From assembly GCA_016718385.1 (NCBI GenBank), contig JADKDK010000002.1, positions 62,001 through 126,000 of the forward strand: a stretch of DNA of 64,000 bases, given 5' to 3'. Each line of letters opens with the position of its first letter. Positions within the stretch are counted from its first letter, which is position 1. The position numbers were made by a program, and so were the translations under genes. The DNA comes from Gammaproteobacteria bacterium. Its GTDB lineage: Bacteria; Pseudomonadota; Gammaproteobacteria; Pseudomonadales; UBA5518. This document shows positions 53,071 to 61,810 of the stretch, in pieces. Below the pieces are notes generated by a model. It worked only from the letters and a program-made list of their open reading frames with translations, was not told the origin of the DNA and did no database searches.

Positions 53071-53751
53071 TCAGCCGCCCAGCGCGATCGCCACGGCAAC
53101 CAGCGCGACGCCCGCAGCCAGGAAGAGCAGGCCCGTGCGCAGCGGCGGCAGGACCGTGTGCCGGGCCCAGCGGAATCCGGCGAAGAAGAGCAGGCCGAGC
53201 AGGATCGCGTTGGACACGCGCAGGGCGATCCACGCGTCGTCGATCATCAGAAATGGCAGCGCGGCCGGAATGCTGCCGACGAACACCAGCCAGAAGCTCG
53301 CTAGCGCGCCCTTGAAGTCCGAGGGCACCAGCGTCACCGGTCGCGCTCGGGAGGTGGCTGCCCGGACCTGGCGGGCCATGCGTCGGTAGAGCTCGCCGCG
53401 CTCGCCGGCATCCACCGTGAGTTCGATTATCTCCGCGAGTTCGCGTTCCACGACAATGGCGGCTTCGTCCTCGTTGCGGGCAGCCCGTATCATCCTGCCC
53501 AGGCGCGCGATGCGCGCGCGCTCGAAGACCTGTCCGTTGATGTAGAACACACCGTCGATGATGCCCCAGGCGATATTGCAGCCGATGGTCGCGACGAGCA
53601 GATCGCTGACCGCGTCCGGGCCTTCCTGGACCATCAGGCCGGCACCGAGCGTGAAGGTGAGTGTCATGATCAGTCCGAACAGCAGTTCGGACAGGCTCTC
53701 TCCGGGTTCCAGATGCCTGGTGGCCAGTGGCAGGGAAATGCTGCTGATCAT
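53071..53751 (-). CDS. VIT/CCC1-like membrane protein
   Basis: The 226-aa protein has about five membrane helices, two N-terminal (SELLFGLIMTLTFTLGAGLM, LLVATIGCNIAWGIIDGVFY) and three C-terminal, with a helical cytoplasmic middle (about 85-150) rich in Arg and Glu. This resembles the VIT1/CCC1 iron-manganese transporter group, though the metal-binding Glu/Met pattern is not clear. It diverges from the AraC regulator gene. Metal transport is not established. Confidence 0.65.
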   Translation of the reverse strand: MISSISLPLATRHLEPGESLSELLFGLIMTLTFTLGAGLMVQEGPDAVSDLLVATIGCNIAWGIIDGVFYINGQVFERARIARLGRMIRAARNEDEAAIVVERELAEIIELTVDAGERGELYRRMARQVRAATSRARPVTLVPSDFKGALASFWLVFVGSIPAALPFLMIDDAWIALRVSNAILLGLLFFAGFRWARHTVLPPLRTGLLFLAAGVALVAVAIALGG

Positions 53752-54053
53752 GAGAGGTAGCTCCGCGCGTGGACATCAGCGATACCATTGATGCGAACGA
53801 GTATAGATAGGTTGATGCGCAGTCGCGGATGCGCAACGCGGCCCGCAGAGCTGCGAACATCGCGCCCCGATGGCGCTCCGGTCATATCGCGCGCCGGCAG
53901 CAGCAACTGTCGCGCAGCGCAGCACCGGGAACGGTGGCCGCAAGGCGCGGTAGAATCTTCGCATTTCATGACGCGTGCGCTAGTGTATGTCGCTGCCGTT
54001 GCGGGCGTCTTTTGCACGCTCGCCCGCAATCCCTGTTCCGGAGCTTCGCATAC
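53752..54053. other. Divergent intergenic region, 302 bases
   Basis: It lies between the VIT/CCC1-like gene (minus) and the AraC-family gene (plus). TAGAAT at 53951-53956 may be a -10 box for the regulator gene, about 100 bases before its ATG, with no good -35. The regulator frame stays open through most of the region without conserved content, so I do not extend the gene. Nothing else is supported. Confidence 0.35.
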
Positions 54054-55070
54054 ATGGTCAACCTGGTCCGCGCCGCCGCGCTCTCGAAGTACGCCGAGGT
54101 CGCCAGACAATACGGACTCAACCCCGTCAGCCTGCTGCGCAAGCACAGCATGAGCCTCAGGCTGATCGCTGATCCCGAACGGCGCATCCCGATCCTGCCC
54201 GTGCTGGCGCTTCTGGAGGAGTCGGCGCAGCTTGCCGATTGCCCGGGATTCGGGCTGCGCATGGCGGAGTCGCGTCAGCTCGCGGACATGGGGGGCATCA
54301 GCTTGCTGCTGACGCACCAGCGCACGGTCGGCGACGCCGTAAGGACGTTGATCGAATACCACGACGCGTTCAACCCCTCGCTCTCACTGTCCATCGAGCA
54401 GGCGGGCAAGTCCGTGGTGGTGCGCTCGCAGTTGCTGACTGGCGGCGCGACGCATTCCGTGCAGGGCGATGAGCTCCTGGTCGGCGTGCTGTACCTCATG
54501 TGCAAGGCGTTGCTCGGCGCGCAGTGGCGCCCGTGCGGTGTGCAGTTCTCGCATGCGGCGCCAGCGGATCTGCGCGTTCACCGGCGCGTGTTCGCCTGCC
54601 CCCTGGAGTTCGGTCGCGAGTTCAACGGGATGATCATGAGCGCGGCCGACCTCGCCCTGATGAATCCGAGGGGCGATCCGTCTATGGCGCGTTTCGCGCA
54701 GCGCTTCCTCGACTCGACGGTCGGCGCGAAGAAGACGCCGGAGTATTCGATCGTGCGCGAGGTGCGCAAGGCCATCTACCTGATGCTGCCGGCGGGGCGT
54801 GCCACCATCGAGCAGATCGCCGCGGGCATGGGCGTGAACCTGCGCACCCTGCAGCGCCACCTCGAGGAGGCCGGCGTGACCTTTTCCGGGCTCCTGGACG
54901 AGGTGCGCGGCGAACTGGTGCTGCGTTATCTCGAGGACCGCGAACTCCCGCTGGCACGCATTGCGGAACTGCTCGGCTACCGGATGCCGAGCTCGTTCAC
55001 GCGCTGGTTCAACGCGCAGTTCGGCATGGCGCCGGTAGCCTGGCGCAGGACGCTGACCCGCAGAGGCTAG
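54054..55070 (+). CDS. AraC-family transcriptional regulator
   Basis: The 338-aa protein has an N-terminal arabinose-binding-type domain (PF12625-like, about residues 20-205) and a C-terminal pair of helix-turn-helix motifs: TIEQIAAGMGVNLRTLQRHL and PLARIAELLGYRMPSSFTRW, followed by FGMAPVAWRR. Regulators of this OruR/GbuR/ArgR-like branch often activate adjacent catabolic genes. It is 103 bases upstream of the enoyl-CoA hydratase gene, which it may control. Confidence 0.9.
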   Translation: MVNLVRAAALSKYAEVARQYGLNPVSLLRKHSMSLRLIADPERRIPILPVLALLEESAQLADCPGFGLRMAESRQLADMGGISLLLTHQRTVGDAVRTLIEYHDAFNPSLSLSIEQAGKSVVVRSQLLTGGATHSVQGDELLVGVLYLMCKALLGAQWRPCGVQFSHAAPADLRVHRRVFACPLEFGREFNGMIMSAADLALMNPRGDPSMARFAQRFLDSTVGAKKTPEYSIVREVRKAIYLMLPAGRATIEQIAAGMGVNLRTLQRHLEEAGVTFSGLLDEVRGELVLRYLEDRELPLARIAELLGYRMPSSFTRWFNAQFGMAPVAWRRTLTRRG

Positions 55071-55087
55071 ATGACGAAACTGTCATC
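55070..55087. promoter_or_regulatory. Inverted repeat directly after the AraC-family gene
   Basis: GATGAC-GAAACT-GTCATC is a 6-bp perfect inverted repeat about 90 bases before the enoyl-CoA hydratase ATG. It could be an operator for this gene or a weak hairpin; AraC-type sites are more often direct repeats. Confidence 0.3.
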
Positions 55088-55173
55088 GCTGCGTTTCACT
55101 GGACAGCAGCGCCGCCAGCGACGAATATTCGCGCCTGCCGATCAATCCTAACAGCTATCACGGGAGCACCTTG

Positions 55174-55938
55174 ATGTCCGACGAAGTCCTGCTGCACGAG
55201 GCAGACGGCATTCTGACCATCACCATCAACCGCCCGGCGGCGAAGAACGCGGTCAACCTGGCCGTGGCCACGGGCATAGCGGCGGCGATCGACCGCCTCG
55301 ACGCCAGCCCGGCGCTGCGCGTGGGCATACTGACCGGCGCCGGGAGTGCGTTCTGCTCCGGCATGGACCTGAAGGCCTTCCTCACCGGGGAGATGCCGAT
55401 GCTGCCCGGGCGCGGATTCGGCGGCCTGGTTGAAGCGCCGCCGCAGAAGCCGCTGATCGCCGCGATCGAGGGCTACGCGCTGGCCGGCGGTCTGGAACTG
55501 ATGCTGGCCTGCGATCTCGCGGTGGCGGGCGATAACGCACGCTTCGGCATTCCGGAGGCCAAGCGCGGCCTGGTCGCGGCCGCCGGCGGGCTGGTGCGCC
55601 TGCCGCGCATGGTGCCGTACCGCTTCGCGCTGGAGCTCGCGCTCACCGGGGAGATGATTCCGGCATCGCGCGCCTACGAGCTCGGTCTGCTCAACCGCAT
55701 CGTGCCCGCGGGGGAGGCGCTCGAGGGCGCGCTGGCGCTGGCGCGATCCATCGTGGCCAACGGCCCGCTGGCCGTTGCCACCAGCAAGCGCGTCATGCGC
55801 GACTCGGCCGGCTGGAGCGATGCCGAGATATGGCCGAAGCAGAATGCCGCGACGGCGGCGATATTCGACAGCGAGGACGCCCGCGAGGGTGCCGCGGCCT
55901 TCGCCGAGAAGCGCGCGCCGGTCTGGAAGGGCAGATAG
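55174..55938 (+). CDS. Enoyl-CoA hydratase/isomerase (crotonase) family protein
   Basis: The 254-aa crotonase has the CoA/oxyanion segments GAGSAFCSGMDLKAF and AIEGYALAGGLELMLACDLAVA, with FGIPEAKRGLVAAAGG carrying the position of the second catalytic acid (Glu in PEAKRG). It hydrates or isomerises enoyl-CoA in acyl-CoA breakdown. GGGAG precedes ATG 55174. It is followed by an SDR gene after 54 bases. Confidence 0.9.
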   Translation: MSDEVLLHEADGILTITINRPAAKNAVNLAVATGIAAAIDRLDASPALRVGILTGAGSAFCSGMDLKAFLTGEMPMLPGRGFGGLVEAPPQKPLIAAIEGYALAGGLELMLACDLAVAGDNARFGIPEAKRGLVAAAGGLVRLPRMVPYRFALELALTGEMIPASRAYELGLLNRIVPAGEALEGALALARSIVANGPLAVATSKRVMRDSAGWSDAEIWPKQNAATAAIFDSEDAREGAAAFAEKRAPVWKGR

Positions 55939-55992
55939 GGCAGGCCGCGTCTCGCCCGGCAGTCAACCATCATCGATAACAGGAGAACGGCA

Positions 55993-56763
55993 ATGGACAT
56001 TGCAGGAAAGGTAGCCATCATCACCGGCGGCGCCTCGGGTCTGGGCGAAGCCACCGTGAGACGCCTCGCGGGCATGGGCGCCAGGGTCGCGATATTCGAC
56101 ATGAACGAGAGCCGCGGCAGCGCGGTGGCCGCCGAGCTGGGGGCGAACGTCAGCTACCAGAACGTCAATGTCAGCAGCGAGGAGTCGGTCCAGGCCGCGA
56201 TCGCGGCGGTCATGGCCCGGCACGGCGCGCTGCACATCTGCTGCAACTATGCCGGGATCGCCAACGCGATCAAGACGCTGGGCAAGCAGGGCGCCTTCCC
56301 GCTGGCCGAGTTCAACAAGGTCATCCAGGTCAACCTGGTCGGCACCTTCAACGTGCTGCGCCTGGCCGCCGAGCAGATGGCGAAGAACGAGCCGATCAAC
56401 CGCGACGGCGGGCGTGGCGTGATCATCAACACCGCCTCGGTCGCGGCCTACGAGGGGCAGATCGGGCAGGCCGCCTACAGCGCCAGCAAGGGCGGCGTGG
56501 TGGGCATGACGCTGCCGGTGGCGCGCGATCTCGCCTCCTACGGCATCCGCGTCAATACCATCGTGCCGGGCCTGATCAACACGCCGCTGTTCCAGGCGCT
56601 GCCCGAGCCCGCGGTCAAGGCGCTGGGCCAGCAGGTGCTGTTCCCGCAGCGTCTCGGCGAGCCCGACGAGATCGCGCACCTCGCGGTCGCGATCATCGAG
56701 AACGACTACATCAATGGCGAGTGCATCCGCATGGACGGCGGCATCCGCATGCAGCCGCGCTGA
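55993..56763 (+). CDS. Short-chain dehydrogenase/reductase, 3-hydroxyacyl-CoA dehydrogenase type-2-like
   Basis: The 256-aa protein has the SDR cofactor motif TGGASGLG (residues 11-18), Asp36 in FDMNES for NAD preference, and the active site Ser149, Tyr162, Lys166 (YSASK). The usual NNAG reads CNYAG. It resembles HSD17B10/3-hydroxyacyl-CoA dehydrogenase type 2, oxidising 3-hydroxyacyl-CoA or hydroxysteroids. AGGAGAA precedes the ATG. It likely acts with the enoyl-CoA hydratase gene in front of it. Confidence 0.88.
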   Translation: MDIAGKVAIITGGASGLGEATVRRLAGMGARVAIFDMNESRGSAVAAELGANVSYQNVNVSSEESVQAAIAAVMARHGALHICCNYAGIANAIKTLGKQGAFPLAEFNKVIQVNLVGTFNVLRLAAEQMAKNEPINRDGGRGVIINTASVAAYEGQIGQAAYSASKGGVVGMTLPVARDLASYGIRVNTIVPGLINTPLFQALPEPAVKALGQQVLFPQRLGEPDEIAHLAVAIIENDYINGECIRMDGGIRMQPR

Positions 56764-56780
56764 GGGCCACGCGGCCGGCC

Positions 56781-58049
56781 TCAGGGCGATGCGGGTGGAG
56801 CGTTCAGGGCGGCTGTTCGCAGTGAGGCGAGGGCACGCCCGGCGTGGCGCTCGGCGCTGGCGCGCAGCATCTCCAGGGTGACAGCCTTTGGCTGCGCCGC
56901 GAGATCCGCGACCACGTTGTCGAGGCTCTGGCGGCCGCCGCTGGCGGCGCGGATCTCGGCATCGACCTTGCGCAGCACGCCCACGGCGCGCGCGGTGGTC
57001 GCGCCCGAGGAACGCGGGGCGTCGAGCGGGCCGGCTTCGCGCGCGGCCCAGTCGGCGAGTGTGCGATGCGCCTGCTCGAAGCGCGCCGTGCTCACCGTGC
57101 CGGAGCGGTGCAGCGCCTCCAGCGAGTAATACTCGGCCAGGCCTTCGACGATCCAGTCGGAACCGGGCGCGCTCCTGGCGCGCATCGCGACGTGCACCAG
57201 CTCGTGGATGAACGTGCTGGTGGCGTTCTCGCTGATCATCGGGCGGTCGGAGTGCACGAACAGCGAGCCCGGGCCCGACAGCGCGCCGCGCCACATCGGG
57301 TCGTCGGCACCGACGACCAGGATGCGTGCGGGGAACTCCGGGAATACCTTCTGCAGCGTCGGCAGGGTCCAGCGGAAGAAGGCCATGATGTCCATGCGCC
57401 GCAGGCCCTGGCCCGTGGGCGCGCCGACCGCGACGCGGGTATTGCCGATCTTCTCGCGGCGCACGCCGAGGTCGCCGAGCAGCAGCCAGCCGGTGGGGCG
57501 GTCGAAATTGCCGCGCGGATCGTCGATCTTCAGCCGGCCGCCGCGATAGCGCGGATGCGCCGATTCGATCGACCAGCCCTCGGGGACGTTGAGGCGCAGT
57601 TTCGCCTGCGACGCGGTGCCGTCCTGGAAGTCGATGCGCTTGACGGGCACCAGGTCCTCGGCACGGAACAGCGCCCACGTGTCGGTGATCGCGCCGTCGT
57701 AGCGCCCGGACTCGCGCTGGCTGGTGAGCAGCACCTTGTACTGGATCCAGGCGTCCTCGGCCGGCGGCTTCCACAGTACCGTGTTGGCCTCCTGCGCGAT
57801 GCTGCCTTCGCCCTTGAAACCCTTGTAGCGCGCCGGGTCGATCTCGAAGCGCATCCAGCGCACCCACTCGGGGTGGCGCGTGAGGCGGATGCGCACCGTG
57901 GCCCACGGCTCGCCGGCCTTGATCCAGGCCGTGTACAGCACGCCGTACGTCGGGCGCTGCTCCGGCGCAGCCGGCTCCGCGGCCGCCGATCGGGTAGCGC
58001 TCAGCGCCATGGCGGCTGCCAGCAGGCTGATCCAGAGCGCGCGCAGCAT
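56781..58049 (-). CDS. Secreted M61-like metallopeptidase-fold protein
   Basis: The 422-aa protein has a signal peptide (to about residue 23, SAAA) and HELVH at residues 281-285, followed by EGLAEYY about 18 residues later, giving a gluzincin zinc site (HExxH-E). The N-terminal part is beta-rich. Members of the M1/M61 clan are aminopeptidases; substrate is unknown. GGAGG precedes ATG 58049. It is convergent with the SDR gene, 17 bases apart. Confidence 0.78.
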   Translation of the reverse strand: MLRALWISLLAAAMALSATRSAAAEPAAPEQRPTYGVLYTAWIKAGEPWATVRIRLTRHPEWVRWMRFEIDPARYKGFKGEGSIAQEANTVLWKPPAEDAWIQYKVLLTSQRESGRYDGAITDTWALFRAEDLVPVKRIDFQDGTASQAKLRLNVPEGWSIESAHPRYRGGRLKIDDPRGNFDRPTGWLLLGDLGVRREKIGNTRVAVGAPTGQGLRRMDIMAFFRWTLPTLQKVFPEFPARILVVGADDPMWRGALSGPGSLFVHSDRPMISENATSTFIHELVHVAMRARSAPGSDWIVEGLAEYYSLEALHRSGTVSTARFEQAHRTLADWAAREAGPLDAPRSSGATTARAVGVLRKVDAEIRAASGGRQSLDNVVADLAAQPKAVTLEMLRASAERHAGRALASLRTAALNAPPASP

Positions 58050-58249
58050 CGAACTTCCTCCGGGGTATCGGGTCGAAGCGCCGCGTGCGCAGTCGCGCCA
58101 CTGCGGCCCCGGGCTCACTATAGTGAGCGGCCTTGCGCGCAACAATGAATTAGTCCCGCTCCGCGCTTGCGCGGGCGGTTGCTGGAGGGCAGGGGCATGG
58201 GTATAGTTCCGCGCGATTTGAACTGGCCAGAGAGAGCAGGAGCGCGGGC

Positions 58250-59191
58250 ATGATCGAAGTCACGCAGCTCGGCAAGAGCTTCGGGGCACTGGCCGCGGTG
58301 CGCGGCATCGACTTCAGCGTGCGCCCCGGCGAGGTGCTGGGCTTCCTCGGCCCGAACGGCGCCGGCAAGTCCACCACCATGAAGATGATCGCGGGTTACC
58401 TCGCGCCCACCACCGGCAGCGTGCGCGTGTGCGGCTGCGACGTGCAGGAAGACACGCTCGCCGCGCGGCGCCTGATCGGCTATCTCCCCGAGGGCGCGCC
58501 GGCCTATGACGACATGACGGTCATCGAGTTCCTGCGCTTCATCGCCGAGGTGCGCGGCTTCGCGGGCGCGCCGCGCGAGGAACGCGTGGGCCGCGCGCTG
58601 GAGCAGATGGATCTGGTCGCGGTGTGCCACCAGCGCATCGAGACGCTGTCGAAGGGCTTCAAGCGCCGCGTGGGGCTGGCGCAGGCGATCCTGCACGATC
58701 CGCAGGTGCTGATCCTCGACGAGCCCACCGACGGGCTCGATCCGAACCAGAAGCACCAGGTGCGCGAATTGATCCGCGGGCTGTCCGGCGAGAAGATCGT
58801 GATCATCTCCACGCACATCCTCGAGGAGGTGCACGCGGTGTGCAACCGCGCGATCGTCATCGCCGCCGGGCGCATCGTGGCCGACGGCACGCCGGCCTCG
58901 CTCGAGGCCCGCTCGCGCTACCACCGTTCGGTGCACATCCATTTCGGGGCCGACATGCGCGTCGTCGACGCCTTCGAGGCGCGCGAGGCGCTCGGCGCGC
59001 TGCCGGGCGTGGCCGAGGTGGAATCGCACGCCAACGGGCGGCGCCTGGTGGTGGTCGCGGTGCCGGGCAGCAACCCGCTGCCCTCGGTCGCGCACCTGGT
59101 GCACGACAGGGGCTGGGAAATCGACGAGTTGCACGTCGAGCGCGGGCGGCTCGACGAAGTGTTCCGGGACATCACGCGGGAGGTGGCATGA
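58250..59191 (+). CDS. ABC transporter ATP-binding protein, GldA-like
   Basis: The 313-aa ATPase has Walker A GPNGAGKST (residues 34-42), signature LSKGFKRRVGLAQAI, Walker B VLILDEPTDGLDP and a C-terminal extra domain (from about 220). AGAGAGCAGGAG lies before the ATG and TATAGT near 58202 may be a -10 box. The next gene overlaps it by ATGA. It powers the membrane complex encoded by the next three genes. Confidence 0.93.
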   Translation: MIEVTQLGKSFGALAAVRGIDFSVRPGEVLGFLGPNGAGKSTTMKMIAGYLAPTTGSVRVCGCDVQEDTLAARRLIGYLPEGAPAYDDMTVIEFLRFIAEVRGFAGAPREERVGRALEQMDLVAVCHQRIETLSKGFKRRVGLAQAILHDPQVLILDEPTDGLDPNQKHQVRELIRGLSGEKIVIISTHILEEVHAVCNRAIVIAAGRIVADGTPASLEARSRYHRSVHIHFGADMRVVDAFEAREALGALPGVAEVESHANGRRLVVVAVPGSNPLPSVAHLVHDRGWEIDELHVERGRLDEVFRDITREVA

Positions 59192-59925
59192 GCGCCATGA
59201 CCGGCATCATCGCGCGGCGCGAGCTGGCCGCCTATTTCGCCACGCCGCTCGCCTACGTGTTCGTGCTCATCTTCCTGATGCTGGGCGGCGCGTTCACGTT
59301 CTACATCGGCGGCTTCTTCGAGCGCGGCCAGGCCGATCTCGCGCCGTTCTTCAATTTTCATCCCTGGCTCTACCTGTTCCTGGTGCCGGCGATCGCGATG
59401 CGGCTGTGGTCCGAGGAGCGCAAGAGCGGCACCATCGAGCTGCTGCTGACGCTGCCGGTGACGCGCTGGCAGGCGGTGCTGGGCAAGTTCCTGGCGGCGT
59501 GGCTGTTCACCGGCCTGGCGCTGGTGCTCAGCTTCCCGTTGTGGATCACCGTGAACGTGCTCGGCAGCCCCGACAACGGCGTGATCCTGTCGAGCTACGT
59601 GGGCAGCTGGCTGATGGCCGGCAGCTTCCTCGCGATCGGTTCGTGCATGTCGGCGCTGACGCGCAACCAGGTGATCGCCTTCATCCTCACCGTGGTGGTG
59701 TGCTTCCTCTTCATCCTGAGCGGTTTCCCGCTGGTGCTCGACGCGGTGAGCGCCTGGGCGCCGCGCGTGCTGGTCGACGCGATCGCCTCGATGAGCTTTC
59801 TCACCCGGTTCAACGCGATCAGCAAGGGTGTGATCGCGCTGCAGGACCTGCTGTTCTTCGTGGCTCTGGCCGCGGTGTGGCTGGCGGCGACCGCGGTGGT
59901 GATCGAAATGAAGCAGGCGGATTGA
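59188..59925 (+). CDS. ABC-2 type transporter permease, GldF-like
   Basis: The 245-aa protein has six membrane helices and the ABC-2 segment MRLWSEERKSGTIELLLTLPVTRWQAVLGK (given in part: WSEERKSGTIELLLTLPV). In Flavobacterium GldA-GldF-GldG are needed for gliding; in proteobacteria the system is conserved but its substrate is not known. It overlaps GldA and is followed after 4 bases by GldG. Confidence 0.92.
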   Translation: MSAMTGIIARRELAAYFATPLAYVFVLIFLMLGGAFTFYIGGFFERGQADLAPFFNFHPWLYLFLVPAIAMRLWSEERKSGTIELLLTLPVTRWQAVLGKFLAAWLFTGLALVLSFPLWITVNVLGSPDNGVILSSYVGSWLMAGSFLAIGSCMSALTRNQVIAFILTVVVCFLFILSGFPLVLDAVSAWAPRVLVDAIASMSFLTRFNAISKGVIALQDLLFFVALAAVWLAATAVVIEMKQAD

Positions 59926-59929
59926 GAGC

Positions 59930-61792
59930 ATGGCGATGAACCGCAGGATCTACCCGCGCCTGGCGCTGGCGCTGCTGGCGGTCGGCTTCGTGAGTTTCAT
60001 GGCGCTGAACAACCTGCTGTTCGGCGGGCTGCGCGTCGACCTCACGGAGAACCGGATGTACACGGTCTCGGAGGGAACGCGCGAGATCATCGACAGCATC
60101 GAGGAGCCGATCGACCTCTATTTCTTCTTTTCCGACAAGGCGACGCGCGACGTGGCGCCGCTGCGCAGTTACGCGCGGCGCGTGCGCGAGTTGCTCGAGG
60201 AGTACGCGCTGCGCGCCGACGGGCGGATCCGGCTGCAGGTGATCGATCCGGTGGCGTTCTCCGAGGCCGAAGACCAGGCGGCGGAGTTCGGCCTGCAGGC
60301 GGTGCCGCTCGATGCCGGCGGCGAGCAGGTGTATTTCGGGCTCGCCGGCAGCAATGCCTGGGGCGAGCACCAGGTGATCCCGTTCTTCCAGCCCGAGCGC
60401 GAGGAGTTCCTCGAGTACGAGCTCAGCAAGATGCTCGCCGGCCTGGTCGCGGCGAAGAAGCCGGTGGTTGGCGTGGTCTCGGGGCTGCAGATCAACGGCG
60501 GCTTCGACATGATGACATCGCAGCCGACACCGGCCTGGGTGGTGATGGAACAGTTGCAGCAGGGCTTCGAGGTGCGCAGCCTCCCGCTCACGGGCGATGC
60601 CATCGACGAGGACGTCACCACGCTGATGGTGGTGCATCCGGCCGGCATCCCCGACAGCATGCAGTACGCGATCGACCAGTTCGTGCTCAAGGGCGGCAAG
60701 GCGATCGTCTACGTCGATCCGTACTGCGAATCCAGCCGGGCCTCCGGCAACCCGATGCTGGAGCAGGGTGCGCCGGAGTCCGCTTCCAGCCTGCCGCGGC
60801 TGTTCAGGGCCTGGGGCGTCGAATTCGCGCCCGACAAGGTGGTCGGTGATGCCGCCACGGCGTTGCAGATCAGCGTGGCTGCCGACCAGCCGCCGGTCGC
60901 GCATCTCGGCTTCCTCGGCCTCGGGGTCGAACAGATCAGCCCGGAGGACGTGGTTACGGGGAGCCTGGAGTCGATCAACCTCGGCATGGCCGGCGCGCTG
61001 AAGCCGGCCGCGGGAGCGAGCACGCATTTCGAGCCACTGCTGCGCTCCAGCGCGCAGTCCGCGCTGCTGGACGCGATGCAGGTGCAGATGAACCGCGATC
61101 CCGCGGCGCTGCTGAAGGACTTCGCGCCGACGGGCGAGCGTTACACCCTGGCCGCGCGCATCGGCGGTCCGGCGAAGTCCGCCTTCGATGGGCCGCAGGT
61201 CGAGGGACGCGAACACGTCGGCGAGGCGCAGGACATCAACGTGATCGTGGTGGCCGATGCCGACCTGCTGGCCGACCGCTTCTGGGTCCAGGTGCAGGAT
61301 TTCTTTGGCCAGCGCACGGCCACGGCCTGGGCCGACAACGCGGCCTTCGCGCAGAACGCGCTCGAGAACCTGAGCGGCAGCTCGGCGCTGATCGGGATCC
61401 GCAGCCGCGGGCGCTACTCGCGTCCCTTCGAGCTGGTGCAGCAGATCCGTCTCGGCGCCGACGCGAAGTACCGCGAGAGCGCCGAGCTGCTGCAGCAGCG
61501 CCTGGACGAGACCGAGCAGCAGCTCGCCGAGCTGCAGCGCAACCGGCAGGAGAGCAACCAGCTCGCGCTGTCGCCCGAGCAGGAGCAGGCGCTGGCGCGC
61601 TTCCAGGACGAGAAGCTGCGCATCCGCAAGCAGTTGCGCGAGGTGCGCCTGAAGCTCGACCAGGACATCGAGCGCCTGGGGATGGCGCTGAAGGTGCTGA
61701 ATATCGTGGTGATGCCGCTGGTGCTGACGCTGGCGCTGTTCGGCTGGCATCGCTGGCGCATGCGACGCCGGCGCGCCGCCGACCAACGCTAG
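59930..61792 (+). CDS. GldG-like ABC-type auxiliary membrane protein
   Basis: The 620-aa protein has an N-terminal membrane helix (about 12-32), a large extracytoplasmic region starting LTENRMYTVSEGTREIIDSI, an IFT52/GldG-like segment with FVLKGGKAIVYVDPYCE, a coiled coil (about 510-580) and a second membrane helix near 590-612. It is the partner of the GldF permease. Ends 18 bases before the DUF4340 gene. Confidence 0.9.
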   Translation: MAMNRRIYPRLALALLAVGFVSFMALNNLLFGGLRVDLTENRMYTVSEGTREIIDSIEEPIDLYFFFSDKATRDVAPLRSYARRVRELLEEYALRADGRIRLQVIDPVAFSEAEDQAAEFGLQAVPLDAGGEQVYFGLAGSNAWGEHQVIPFFQPEREEFLEYELSKMLAGLVAAKKPVVGVVSGLQINGGFDMMTSQPTPAWVVMEQLQQGFEVRSLPLTGDAIDEDVTTLMVVHPAGIPDSMQYAIDQFVLKGGKAIVYVDPYCESSRASGNPMLEQGAPESASSLPRLFRAWGVEFAPDKVVGDAATALQISVAADQPPVAHLGFLGLGVEQISPEDVVTGSLESINLGMAGALKPAAGASTHFEPLLRSSAQSALLDAMQVQMNRDPAALLKDFAPTGERYTLAARIGGPAKSAFDGPQVEGREHVGEAQDINVIVVADADLLADRFWVQVQDFFGQRTATAWADNAAFAQNALENLSGSSALIGIRSRGRYSRPFELVQQIRLGADAKYRESAELLQQRLDETEQQLAELQRNRQESNQLALSPEQEQALARFQDEKLRIRKQLREVRLKLDQDIERLGMALKVLNIVVMPLVLTLALFGWHRWRMRRRRAADQR

Positions 61793-61810
61793 CGTGGAGA
61801 GAGAGTCCGC

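Noticed and set aside
58161..58174. CCGCGC-TT-GCGCGG palindrome upstream of the GldA-like gene
   Set aside because: Short all-GC palindromes are expected by chance in this base composition and the 2-base loop does not suit a hairpin.
59819..61786. A 655-codon minus-strand frame opposite the GldG-like gene
   Set aside because: Antisense shadow; the plus-strand product has coherent membrane and coiled-coil segments.
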